A stretch of 64,000 nt of DNA, taken from contig NC_051087.1 in the NCBI RefSeq assembly GCF_901709675.1, forward strand, positions 12,031,384-12,095,383. The letters are read 5' to 3'. The DNA comes from Syngnathus acus. Its lineage: Eukaryota; Chordata; Actinopteri; Syngnathiformes; Syngnathidae. Position 1 is the first letter of the stretch; every line of letters starts with the position of its first letter. Below, piece by piece: positions 10,001 to 18,227 of the stretch. The notes under the pieces are model-generated. The model was given only the letters and a program-made list of their open reading frames with translations. It was not told the origin of the DNA and did no database searches. The translations under genes were made by a program, and so were the position numbers.

Positions 10001-11925
10001 TTGAGACCTACAATACATCTTGGGTAATGATGAATGCGAAAGCCTACCGGTTTGATAAAAATCTGATTAATGCGAAAGCCTACCAGTTTGATAGACTTCT
10101 GAAATAACAAATCTGTTCAAACTGATTTGAATAATGTTATATGTTATGAGATTCATGGCAAGAAACTCCTACGATAAATATTATATCATCAGCCTCAACA
10201 ATAGCAGTCATATTTCGCCTATTTTTTTTTTTTGCCTTCAACATCCCCTTAGGATGCTGGCCATCTCTGCTAAAATCAGCCAAATCCTTGATTTAACATC
10301 TAATCCAGGGGTATGAAACTCATTTTTGTCACGTGCTGCATCATCATAATTTCCATCAAAGGGCCATTATGACTATCAACGCCTTATACAGAATAGACTG
10401 TACAACAAACTGATGAATAACTAGTTTCGAGACGAGTAAAAACTGTTCAGATACCTAAAAAAAAATGCTAGCAATATTTCACATTTTTAAAAGTGAAGAC
10501 AATTTGTAATTGTTGCATTGTCACATGAAGTTTAAAAGTGTAGACAATTCATCATTTCTCTATTGACGTTGATTGAAGTCAATGCACAATTTGTCTTTGC
10601 GGGCCACATAAAATGGTGTGGCGGGCCATATAAGGCATTGAGTTTGACACCTATGATCTAATTTCTACCTCCCTTGAAACGAAATGGATAAATATCACAA
10701 TTATTCAGAATTAGTTTTAGTTATTCGTGTTATCTTAAAAAAATACCACCCTGAAACAAAATTGATAAATATCGCAATTAATCAGAATTTGTTTTAGTTA
10801 CTTGTGTTTTCTGAAAAAAAGAGGGTGACAATATGCAACTATTACATCTCTCCCAGTGATCAGATTTCTACAAAATAATTGCCCATCACTGTGATAGAAT
10901 ATGTCCGTGAGCTACTCATGTGATGTCAGTGTCCGCGGGCACCACGTAGATGACCCTTAGGGTAAGGATTCACCACACAGAGCAATATTTCATTAAAAAA
11001 TAGAAATTTCACCATCTCAAGAACTTTGAACAATGAAACCATAAAACATATTTAAAAAAAATACTACTGGGAACATACTGGAATAGCTTTTCTAATTCAA
11101 ATTCATCAAGGTGCACTTGTACATCCAGTACTTAAGTTTATCCGTAGAATTTTGACCCAAGCAGCAACGGTTCACGCCCCCCCAATCTCTCCTAAGACGG
11201 GAGTTCCAACAAAAACAGCAGGTACAAACCAAACAAGTCAGCTCTGCTAACAGTCTGTCAGAGCCAAACAAGGCTGTCCGTCACATCACAATATCATACG
11301 AGAGCCTCATTCCCAGGAGGTCCTGATAAAAGCTCACCTGATGAGGACCGAGTCAAATGTTCCATCAGTGAGAGAACAAAGTGTGTGTGACAATGCCGGC
11401 TGACGTGTTCCCAAAGACTGTACTGGTCAACTTTTCCACCACGCCACACACTACACCCAGAGCTGTGATAACAAACTTTCTCACTAACTCACATTAAACC
11501 TGTATTGACTTAGTGGATGACCACACAACTCAATGTCATGTACAGCTTTTGGTTGTGATTGTAATGCAAATTAAGAATTTAAGAACATTTTTCAGCTGTT
11601 TGCCCAAGATGTGTCACATGACTACTAAACCAGTGACATCCACAAGACCTACAGTATATGCAGATGACCATAAAATCACACTGACATAAAAATAGAAAGA
11701 GATATATTTTTGATGTTTAAAAAATGTCTCCCAGTGTAATGTACAGTACTTACTGGTCTGTGCGTTGGTCCCTCTCCATGGATGGAGATCTTGGAACAAG
11801 AATAAAAAGCACCTGATTAGATATCAGTCAATGAATTTTCTCCTCCAAGAAAAACTCCAAAGCGATAAGACAAGCTTACAGTTAGATACGAGCGTGCAGC
11901 TTAACAGGAGCAGAAAGCGGCCCAT
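986..11925 (-). CDS. pecam1: pecam1, platelet endothelial cell adhesion molecule (CD31), complete gene of 12 coding exons
   Basis: Type I membrane immunoglobulin-superfamily adhesion receptor of endothelial and blood cells, acting at cell-cell junctions through homophilic binding. Coding exons in transcript order: 11880-11925, 11754-11789, 8467-8763, 7677-7958, 7322-7594, 6811-7071, 5872-6150, 4771-5049, 4163-4255, 4017-4047, 1499-1578, 986-1065. Their lengths sum to 2037 nt, an open frame of 678 residues plus stop, slightly shorter than mammalian PECAM1 (about 738). The six Ig exons are all phase 1-1, as is usual for Ig domains. Domain 5 carries a PECAM-like LPINYTLLK motif, domain 6 a [12 protein letters not shown] motif, and the membrane exon opens with LWKK before the hydrophobic helix. 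The 5' part lies inside a tandem duplication; a second, broken copy lies at 16.8-18.2 kb. The identity is recognised by eye; the small cytoplasmic exons are the least certain part. Confidence 0.88.
1499..1578 (-). CDS. pecam1: pecam1 cytoplasmic exon
   Basis: Reads [20 protein letters not shown] followed by VNNAAP, between a polypyrimidine-CTCAG acceptor and a GTAGAT donor. It enters in phase 2 and leaves in phase 1. An acidic, serine-rich tail segment. The similarity to known PECAM1 tails is weak, so the call leans on splice sites and frame. Confidence 0.55.
2290..2650 (+). mobile_element. Decayed Tc1-like transposon remnant
   Basis: The stretches AGAAAACTGGTCAGGGAGGC, CATTTAAGGAGCTGCTGG, GGGGTAGAGTGGCAATACAG and GATGAAACCAAGGGTGATGT follow the order of a common fish Tc1-like transposase gene. 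Many stops and frameshifts are present. It lies in a pecam1 intron. Confidence 0.7.
3082..3179. repeat. Tetranucleotide microsatellite (TCCG)n then (TCCA)n
   Basis: Uninterrupted tetranucleotide run that switches from TCCG to TCCA near 3117. It abuts a retroposon tail starting at 3180. Confidence 0.98.
3180..3300 (-). mobile_element. Common fish retroposon tail next to the microsatellite
   Basis: The order CATTTTCTGAACAACTTATT, AGCCTATCCGGGCTGACT, TTGGACTGGTTGCCAGTC and GCACATATAAAGCAACC is a degenerate version of a very common teleost non-LTR/SINE-type tail that usually sits beside (GGAT)n. Exact family not assigned. Confidence 0.65.
3575..3700 (+). mobile_element. Tc1-like transposon 3' remnant
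   Basis: AATCCAATAGATAACCTGTG followed by GGATGATCTGAAGAGG codes for a damaged form of the N-P-I-E-N-L-W motif of Tc1-like transposases. It may be the tail of the element starting near 2290, interrupted by other repeats. Confidence 0.6.
4017..4047 (-). CDS. pecam1: pecam1 cytoplasmic micro-exon (31 nt)
   Basis: Codes for about ten residues, KREAAAELS, just inside the membrane. Acceptor TTATAG and a consensus GTGAGT donor. It enters in phase 1 and leaves in phase 2. This is exactly what is needed to join the transmembrane exon to the next cytoplasmic exon, whose frame would otherwise be closed. The exon is inferred from phase and splice sites and from loose likeness to the mammalian juxtamembrane tail. 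Confidence 0.6.
4163..4255 (-). CDS. pecam1: pecam1 transmembrane exon
   Basis: Starts [15 protein letters not shown], continues as an uninterrupted run of about 20 hydrophobic residues, and ends with the basic stop-transfer CFRSKRG. The W-K-K before the helix matches the PECAM1 juxtamembrane region. Acceptor GCTTAG and donor GTAGAA, phase 1-1, 93 nt. Confidence 0.83.
4771..5049 (-). CDS. pecam1: pecam1 Ig domain 6 (membrane-proximal) exon
   Basis: Contains [20 protein letters not shown] and [16 protein letters not shown], a classic Ig-fold D-x-G-x-Y-x-C motif followed by the A-N-HAN sequence typical of PECAM1 domain 6. Acceptor CCACAG, donor GTGAGG, phase 1-1. Single copy. Confidence 0.88.
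5315..5480. repeat. Dispersed repeat, copy 1
   Basis: Shares an ordered set of words with 15110-15275, including TGTCAGG-TT, CTCTGACTACCGTGCCAT against CTGTGACTACCCTGGCAT, TGATGAT and CAAGACTGATTG-GTTTG. Unclassified repeat in the intron between the Ig5 and Ig6 exons. Confidence 0.55.
5872..6150 (-). CDS. pecam1: pecam1 Ig domain 5 exon
   Basis: Reads [15 protein letters not shown], then [19 protein letters not shown] and [10 protein letters not shown]. The LPI-Y-LLK stretch after the first cysteine closely resembles domain 5 of mammalian PECAM1 and is a main reason for the gene call. Acceptor TTTCAG, donor GTAAAT, phase 1-1. It lies outside the duplicated block, so it is single copy here. 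Confidence 0.87.
6425..6475 (-). mobile_element. Short fragment of the fish retroposon tail
   Basis: GAACTGGTCGCCAGCCAAGT then GCAGGGCACCATATCACA resembles the internal part of the tail also seen at 3180-3300. The fragment is short. Confidence 0.45.
6566..6596. repeat. (GT)n followed by a G run
   Basis: Eleven GT units followed by about ten G, near the left edge of duplication unit A. Confidence 0.97.
6811..7071 (-). CDS. pecam1: pecam1 Ig domain 4 exon
   Basis: Starts [15 protein letters not shown] with cysteines in LSCRSDS and [11 protein letters not shown]. Acceptor TTTCAG and donor GTGAGC, phase 1 at both ends. Copy B carries the same exon with one in-frame stop (16943-16945). Confidence 0.84.
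7322..7594 (-). CDS. pecam1: pecam1 Ig domain 3 exon
   Basis: Starts [15 protein letters not shown] and has cysteines in DITCTIRN and EFECRLEMG. Acceptor CCACAG and donor GTACGT, phase 1 at both ends. The paralogous exon in copy B has lost its 3' end and donor. Confidence 0.84.
7677..7958 (-). CDS. pecam1: pecam1 Ig domain 2 exon
   Basis: An Ig-like domain with cysteines in LTARCTAPG and HKMYCAYTV, a possible N-glycosylation site NLS, and a terminal TVTISVRG strand. Acceptor CAACAG and donor GTACGG, both phase 1. The exon has a well preserved paralogue at 17465-17746 that differs by nine amino-acid replacements. Confidence 0.85.
8467..8763 (-). CDS. pecam1: pecam1 Ig domain 1 exon
   Basis: Opens with [17 protein letters not shown] and holds the domain cysteines in TVRCQALV and GKYKCKI. 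The Y-x-C context is the usual second Ig cysteine motif. Acceptor CTACAG and donor GTAAGT; phase 1 at both ends. By analogy with mammalian PECAM1 this N-terminal domain would take part in homophilic binding. It has no counterpart in copy B. Confidence 0.85.
9225..9900 (+). mobile_element. Decayed Tc1-like transposon with recognisable transposase
   Basis: The ATG at 9291 opens [13 protein letters not shown], the standard start of a fish Tc1-like transposase. Downstream words CCAGTGTTTCTGGCCACAGT, GGAGCTTTTCATCACCATGG, AAGCACGGT-like GTCAAGCATGG and GCACAAAGCAGATGGAGT keep gene order. Frameshifts and stops throughout. It lies in a pecam1 intron and is absent from unit B. Confidence 0.75.
10033..10095. 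repeat. 36-bp direct tandem repeat
   Basis: AATGCGAAAGCCTACC followed by GGTTTGATA recurs 36 bases later with one or two changes. Confidence 0.8.
10306..10655. mobile_element. hAT-type MITE
   Basis: Ends CAGGGGTATGAAACTCA and TGAGTTTGACACCTATG are imperfect inverted repeats of the CAGGGGTG-type hAT terminus. The 8-bp flanks ATCTAATC and ATCTAATT match at seven of eight positions, as expected for a hAT target duplication. 350 bp, no coding capacity, in the pecam1 linker-to-Ig1 intron. Confidence 0.85.
10673..10820. repeat. Two-copy direct repeat of about 75 bp
   Basis: CCTTGAAACGAAATGGATAA through TTTTAGTTATTCGTGTT recurs as CCTGAAACAAAATTGATAAA through TTTTAGTTACTTGTGTT immediately downstream of the MITE. 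Confidence 0.75.
11754..11789 (-). CDS. pecam1: pecam1 coding exon 2: short linker after the signal peptide
   Basis: Thirty-six nucleotides between a CCAAG acceptor and a GTAAGTACT donor, coding for [11 protein letters not shown]. Phase 1 on both sides, so it joins the leader exon to Ig domain 1 in frame. It probably spans the signal peptidase site. An identical-length exon is kept in copy B at 18056-18091. Confidence 0.75.
11880..11925 (-). CDS. pecam1: pecam1 coding exon 1: signal peptide start
   Basis: Start codon at 11925 followed by [15 protein letters not shown], a short charged start then a leucine-rich core, as expected for a signal peptide. The exon ends in phase 1 at a GTAAGC donor. 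This is the only ATG upstream of the Ig exons that opens a hydrophobic leader in frame. The same start is kept in the second copy at 18227. Confidence 0.82.
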
Positions 11926-12094
11926 GGCGTCTGAGGAGCTCTTCAATGATCCCGCTGTGGCCGACGGTCCTAGACCCGAATGGCCTCGATGGGTGCTGGC
12001 GTGTAGTTGGTGGGCGGGGTGGCACGAAGGTGGCGCTCTACCTCAGCCAGCAGCGGTTATCGTTCCCAGCAGCCAGCGGCTTGGCTTAATTTGA

Positions 12095-12116
12095 CAGGAA
12101 GCCAGTGTTGTTTCCT
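12095..12116 (-). promoter_or_regulatory. Candidate pecam1 promoter element: paired ETS-type GGAA sites
   Basis: About 170-190 bp upstream of the pecam1 start codon lie two GGAA cores, CAGGAAG on the plus strand and AGGAAA on the minus strand, separated by ten bases. ETS factors drive many endothelial genes, so the placement is plausible. The pair is also kept in copy B (18395-18417), but the copies are young, so this is weak evidence. No TATA box was seen. Confidence 0.3.
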
Positions 12117-13867
12117 CAGGATGTCCACGCTGGTTCACTTTGTGCTGCTGTGGAATGTCCTCTGGACTTGTGTGCGTGTTTGTAGAATGACAGTCATAAT
12201 AATGTTTGACCATGTTATAAGTGCAGGAGTCAGGCCTTTGCCCTTTTTGATTGGCTGTGAGGGTTTGAGCAGGTAAAAAGAACAACAGAAGGCAGATACG
12301 CAGACATTCTTTGTGTTGCTTCCTGAAATCAACTTTGTGCGCCACTGAACCTTCTTACTGGCGTAAATCTAAGCATAGATGAGTGGCCAAGACTTCAGTC
12401 CGGTCTTGCGATCCGGGAGCAGTACATCTTTTTTTTCCGGCATTTGGGGAAAATACAAAGATCTCAGTTAAAGCCTTTAGAAAATCTATTGTATAAGTGA
12501 CTGGATGTGGCTTTGGTAGTAACTTGAATTTGAGAGATTGAGACTGATTTAATGCATGTTTTCATTTCCAAACCCATGTTATCAATTTTTTTTTTTTGTT
12601 GAAGCTAAAACTAATTTCATGAAAGATGTGGAAGCGGTTGTTATTGGAATGGCATTCATTCTTCGGTGCCCTCATCGGAATTCCTCAGTGGTCAAGACAA
12701 TGTAGCACATTAATGAATCTCTGAGGTCCTGCAAGTGGCCAAACATACCAGGACAATGAAAAACGTGTTTTATTTTACACTATTGTATTTTCCTCCCATT
12801 GGTTGAACATGACCCTGTGACCCATGCAAGGATAGTGTTGGATTAATGTACATGTCATCATGCTCTTCTGAATACAGTGTCTGTAAAAAGTGGTTCAATT
12901 ATACTAAATATTTTTTCACATGATTTTATTGTGCTCACCAACTTTTTAGTGTTAAAAACAGTCCATATCCAGCCAAAGGTGTCACGCGTCAGGGCCAGCC
13001 GCACCTAAGGGCCGCAGAATATCATTTTGTGCAGTCAACAAGAGGGCAACGTCCAATAATATATTTGGTTTATTTCACCTCCCACCAGACAAGAACAACA
13101 ACAACAGGCAGAAGTCACAGAGACAAATCTGACCGTTTTTGACTGTTCCTTTTACATTACTTAAGTCTCTTGGTTTCTGGACTAAAATCTTAAAACTTGA
13201 TGCAAGAACTTTGCGAGCAAAACCCCCATGCCAAAACTATAGCGGCTGACTGTGTATGTGTGTGTGTTTGTGAAAAGAGCTCATTGACGGATTCTATGTT
13301 CACCTCCATTCCACACGACCATTCCTTCTCAGTCTTAAAGCAAAGCTTGGCGTGTCTAGTGAGAAAGATTGAAAATGAAATTGAAAGGAGGAGGGACAAC
13401 CAACTGTGTGTGACAGTGTTTGAAACTAAGGCTTTCACATTTCCTTTCCACCCAGCTCAGCCAGACCAAGGCACACAAAATACAAGCGGAGTTAAAACAG
13501 CATTGTGAAACAAAGAGAAAAATGATCAACTAAAAACAAAAGCAAAGCTCAAGCCCCCATGAAGAGGCACATTGTTGGTCATCCTTTGGATACCAAACGT
13601 AGGTGCTCTTCTGTCATCTGAGGCGGTTGAGATTTAACCGCTGCTGTGCTGAGGGTGTGAACAGCAGGGCAGCGTAAGTGGTATTGAATTTTTTAATATA
13701 AGGAAAACATATTTGTTTCGACTGTGTAATTAAAACACACTGTTTAGTGTATGCTGTTTAGAAGGGAGAGCTAACAACTGGCTTTCCATGGGCGTCTTGT
13801 GCTCAAACAACACAATGAAAAAGTGTTCAGTACAAACGCATCCGCCCCTCACACCACATGGTTAATA

Positions 13868-13893
13868 TCACACATGCGCACGCGCACGCCCAC

Positions 13894-13925
<32 letters not shown>

Positions 13926-13932
13926 GTACACA
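13868..13932. repeat. (CA)n microsatellite
   Basis: Interrupted CA/CACG/CCCA run ending in an uninterrupted CA tract. Confidence 0.95.
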
Positions 13933-14059
13933 AAGTACTTACATTTCTTGGTTTTTATTTTATTAATAGTGTACAAATTCCTTTGTTCAGTTGGGAATAA
14001 AGCTCACATAAAAAATATTTTGTGCTTGGTCAAGTGCTTCTATCGACCTGGCCACATAC

Positions 14060-14175
14060 GTATAATAGTACTCCTAATACTACTACTACTACGAATAATA
14101 ATAATACCACCACTACTGCTATTAGTACTACTACTATTAGTACCTCCTACTACGTACTACTACTAATAAGTATCA
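14060..14175. repeat. ACT/AAT trinucleotide-rich tract
   Basis: Degenerate mixture of TACTAC and AATAAT triplets over more than 100 bp. Confidence 0.85.
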
Positions 14176-14194
14176 TAAGAATAAGAAGGTACAG

Positions 14195-14247
14195 AAAATG
14201 GATGGATGGATGGATGGATGGATGGATGGATGGATGGATGGATGGAT
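14195..14247. repeat. (ATGG)n microsatellite
   Basis: Thirteen or so ATGG units after GTACAGAAA, the standard junction with the common fish retroposon tail. Confidence 0.96.
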
Positions 14248-14607
14248 GATGATATATCGGCAGCCAACACTGAAATGGGTGGGTGGATGTACAACATGAT
14301 GTATACCCCAATCCACTGACTCTTTCAAAACTGGACTTAAAACTCACCTCTTTCCCTTAGCATTTCCGTAATTTCTCTCATATCTTGGTTGTCGTCCAGT
14401 TGTTTTAAACTTGTCCTTGTTTTGTTTTCTTGTTTTTTATCTGCCATGTAGCACTTTGAGATTCCCCCAAATGTAAAGTGCGTTATAAATATAATTTATT
14501 ATTATTATTATTATTATACACTCTGAATTCATAAAGTGGGTGGGATTTTTGGTAGTGAAAGTGGCTGTTGGAGGGGCTTGGGTTTGTTGGAGATGGATGC
14601 TGGTGTG

Positions 14608-14676
14608 TTATCTGAGCCTCTTCTCAACTGAGTAGATGGACATATAGAAATCATTGCTCCCCACTGCCAGGTGAGG
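14608..14676 (-). pseudogene. Duplicated rptor last coding exon (unit A), open but detached
   Basis: A 69-nt exon with an intact CTTCAG-type acceptor, phase 0, coding for PHLAVGSNDFYMSIYSVEKR then LR and TAA. It differs from the attached last exon at 20528-20596 by Y to F and A to V. It lies about 6.8 kb downstream of the penultimate rptor exon, with the broken pecam1 copy in between. It could act as an alternative last exon, because donor and acceptor phases match, or it may be an inert relic. Confidence 0.8.
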
Positions 14677-15009
14677 CTGAAGGAAGACAAAGCAAAGGAG
14701 ACAATCACCACTGTGCAACATGGCAAAAACCATCATCGTGCGATACATCATTGCAAGGGATTAGACTCCCCATGAAACAGGATTTGGTGTGCAGCATGAT
14801 GAATAGGTCTCTTCAAACCACTAATTCAAACGGCGCAAAACCTTCATTGTCAATTCTTGAATAAAACACCTGGTATGAATTTTGCCCATCATCTCTTTGT
14901 GTACCTGGAGATGTGGATGTGTTCAGAATGAACCAGTCACATTCAAACTTGTGTTTTGTAGGAATCATTTCAAATGCCTTTATATATCCCCAGATATTCT
15001 AATAGGCTT

Positions 15010-16470
15010 TTCCTGACATTAGTTCTAGCTCTAAGCTGAAGCCTGAGAGTTTGGTTCTAACATTGACGTGCATGATGTTGCCACCACAACACATTGTTCT
15101 TTTGTTCATGAGGAGTGTCAGGGTTAGTTGAGTTCACTCTGTTTTATGATGGCTAGCTTTCTCAGCTACACTGTGACTACCCTGGCATATTTTTGGGTGA
15201 TGATTTAAAATTTGCACGGGGCATCCACGGCAATCAAGACTGATTGCGTTTGCTTATTCCTGGGCTTTCCTGGGGTTCACATTTTTTAGCATCTAACTCA
15301 CCTCGGGGTCCTGAAGTGTCAGGGTGCGGTTGCTGGGGGCTGGTGGCAGTGGACTGTCTGTTGTTGAATCACAGTTTTCTAGCGAGCAAAGTGATGGTTT
15401 AGCTATTCTGCCCGTGAGACCTCTATGTCTGCAGCCGCAGGATTGCCAACTGTCTGCGAAGCTGGCAAGGCTGAAGAGTGCTGGCGGTCAAGGACTGGTA
15501 CCTGGATGGTTAACGACAGAAACACAAGGCAGGTAGGGCGAAGAAAAGCAACAGCGCACGAGCTAAGTCTGGTGGAGGCAGGTAGCGGACGGGATAGACA
15601 AAGAGACAGAGAGGGCTTGGAGTGCGGGGTTTAAATTGAGTGGCTAACAAGCTGGGAACAGGTGTGGTGCAATCATTGTTAGTGTTGCTGACAGGACGGG
15701 AGGGGCAGGAGGGATGAGCTGTCCAGGGTCCTGGTCATGCAGATACACAACACCAACTTTGTACTTTGTGAGGTCTTGTATGCCCGTCCACATCTTCCTG
15801 GGATTGTCGTTGCAGTGCTCTTCAGTTTTCTTTGGGCCAGGTCATTATTATCGTTGTTTGTGGCTTAGTTTTCCACCGAAGCGGGGAATATGTGGGTGTG
15901 AGGGACAAGTATGTACGTGGTCAGAGCCAGCGAGGAGGAGGGACGCTGTGGTTTTATATGCATGTTTAAGGTTGGAACAAACATAACCTAATGTTTTTCC
16001 ACACTTTACATTATATTTTGACTGGCACAGTTCACATATTGGACGAATTTAGGAAGCAGACTGTAAACACAGTTGATTTAAGTCGCCGGCAACAAAAAGA
16101 CGCCATCGGTGTGCGAGTTTGTTTAGGGTAGCGATCAATCATAGAAGCCAAAGTTCACTCTGAAATCAAAAAGCTGAAAAGTTTGAAAAGAAAATCGAGA
16201 TTTTCAGGATTTTTGAATTGTCATCGGCTCTGTATCCCAGTGGGGTTTTTCCTTCCCTATTCCGATCGGTGGCAAAATCACATCTCCACATTCCATATCA
16301 AATCCAGAGCAAACAGAACTAAGCACCATTACAGAGAAGACAGTGACTCAAACAATCACAATTCCCTGGCGTGTTTTGCCTTTTCCTGAATGATTTTGGA
16401 TTGGTGAAGAACAAGGACGTGAGAGGTGAGAAGAAATTTGTTTTTCTCTTCTACTCCCTTACAATGGTCC
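15010..16470. other. Spacer between the two duplication units
   Basis: No gene recognised. 15110-15275 is copy 2 of a dispersed repeat whose other copy is at 5315-5480. 15312-15730 begins GTGTCAGGGTGCGG, is GC-rich and contains phrases such as AACACAAGGCAGGTAGGGCG; it looks like a retroelement fragment of undetermined family. Confidence 0.5.
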
Positions 16471-16767
16471 AAATAGATAGTGGGCTGGAAATGGTTCTGG
16501 GCTGTGGTTTGGACACCACTGGTATATTTGATCTAACTGCTACTAGACAAATAACAGCATTCTTTAAAATTGTGGATTTTTGTTTTTCTTCTGAAATTGT
16601 AGAAGCTAGGCTTCAAAATATAATAACAACGAAGGGGCTATTATGTTGTCATATTTTATGGGGATCAATTAACTAAATATAATATACGTATACTAAAATA
16701 AAATATACATTTTGTATTCAATTCTATGGCATGCTGTGTAATATACGATAGAAACTTGCATGCTCAC

Positions 16768-18227
16768 CTTCAGGAATGACGGTCAAAGGTTTGCTATATT
16801 TCCTGATGCCCTTGGCTTGGGCGATGCAAGTATAGTTGAATTCGTGATGCAGAGCTTTGCTAACAAAGACGGCGGTGCTCTTTGGAATCACGTGAATCTC
16901 TGGCGAATCCAAACTATAAGTCAACTCGTCCCTGTGGAGCCTCTATGAAGCGAAGCTGTCACTTCTGCAGCTCAGCGTCATGAGGTCCCTTTGAAAGACT
17001 TCGCTTGGAGACATTGAGAGTGTAGGCACTGAAAACAGCTCTGTGGATGCAGTCAAAAAATTTAGGCATTAACATCTGTCCACACCTTACATTATATTTT
17101 GACTTCAAGGTCACAGTGAGGGCCGATCAGTGTGGCCCCTGCGGCCGTACATTCCCATCTCCAGTCTGCACTCGAACTCCTCAGAGTCCTTGGCCAAGGC
17201 GATCATGCTGTGGTTGACATTGGTGTCCCCACTGCTGAGAAGCTGGGTCCCACCGCTCAGGTAGAGGTGAACATTTCCGTGCATGCCGGGCATGAGGTTT
17301 CTGATGGTGCACATGTCAATTGTGTCTTCTTCATAGATATTGCTGTAAGGGAAAATCTTCAAAACTGGCGCAATGGGAAGTTCTGGGGAAACAAGACAAA
17401 CCAGTGTGAACAAATTCTTTATGTTTATCAACGTGATTGAATTACACTACATTATTTGCCGTACCTCTGACTGAAATGGTGACAGCGTTGCTTTTGTCCG
17501 ACCTGAAGGAATTCGGTGTCACCAGGACGGTGTAGGCACAGTACACCTTGTGGATGCCAACAGAGTTGAAGTGAAGCTTGACTTCGGACAAGTTGGAGTT
17601 GACACTATCCTCTAGGATCTCCTTGGCATCATCATAGAAGTAGAAAATGATAGAACCCGGTTCTCCCGGCGCTGTGCATCTGGCTGTTACCTCCACCCCC
17701 TCACTCACGACAGTGTTGTTCAAATGAAGCAGGGGTGCAGACAAACCTATTGAGTGAGCAAACGTATACAATATACAATCGATATTATTTCGTTTATGTC
17801 ATGATTTTCTTAATCACTAACATTTCTTGGAATCTTGTTCATGGTCACATCACGTTAACAGACAGTTGTTGCTCGGCACTAAATTATAACTGACCAATTT
17901 AACAAACAAACAAACAAATAAATAAATACATTTGCCCCCACTCACAGTTAGGCTCACAAAAATTAAAGATCATCAAGTTAAAGGACAGAGAAAAGACATT
18001 TAAAAGACATTAAAAGATTTAAAAGACATCTCCCAGTGTAATGTACAGTACTTACTGGACTGTGCGTTGGTCCCTCTCCATGGATGGAGATCTTGGAACA
18101 AGAATAAAAACCACCTGATTAGACATCAGTCAATGAATTTTCTCCTCCAAGAAGAATTCCAAAGCGATAAGACAAGCTCACAGTCAGATACGAGCGTGCA
18201 GCTTAACAGGAGCAGAAAGCGGCCCAT
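16768..18227 (-). pseudogene. pecam1 partial duplicate, degraded (5' half only)
   Basis: Exons matching pecam1 leader (18182-18227), linker (18056-18091), Ig2 (17465-17746), part of Ig3 (right end 17382, left end lost near 17150) and Ig4 (16768-17028). Ig1, Ig5, Ig6, membrane and tail exons are missing. Lesions: in Ig4 the codon GAG reads TAG (16943-16945); in Ig3 a deletion removes about 40 nt of coding sequence and the donor, and a separate 3-nt deletion lies near 17311. The Ig2 exon is intact with good splice sites, and start codon and leader are kept. All Ig exons are phase 1-1, so loss of Ig1 alone would not break the frame; the nonsense codon and lost donor do. It is most likely a non-functional by-product of the duplication. 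Confidence 0.85.

Larger units (their letters stand above)
12130..14600. other. Intergenic and duplicated rptor 3' region of unit A
   Basis: About 12480-13630 aligns with 18440-19595 and carries a conserved minus-strand AATAAA (13069-13074). 13630-14515 is specific to this copy and full of simple repeats. No gene recognised. Confidence 0.6.
6490..15010 (+). repeat. Segmental duplication, unit A
   Basis: This block aligns by eye, in the same orientation, with 16470-21290. Shared landmarks in order are the TAGATAGT-GGC-AGAAATGGTTCTGG segment, pecam1 Ig exons 4, 3 and 2, the leader exons, the promoter, a shared intergenic stretch (about 12480-13630), the rptor last exon, and part of the rptor last intron. 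Unit A also holds Ig exon 1, a Tc1 relic and a hAT MITE, all absent from unit B. The edges are approximate. Confidence 0.88.

Noticed and set aside
13197-13508. Similar open frames of 103 codons at 13197-13508 and 19161-19472
   Set aside because: Their similarity is explained by the segmental duplication; they run antisense to the probable rptor 3' UTR and include a CA/TG microsatellite.
14608-16768. In-frame fusion from the broken pecam1 copy into the detached rptor last exon
   Set aside because: The Ig4 donor leaves in phase 1 while the rptor exon enters in phase 0, so a direct splice would be out of frame; Ig4 also carries a stop.
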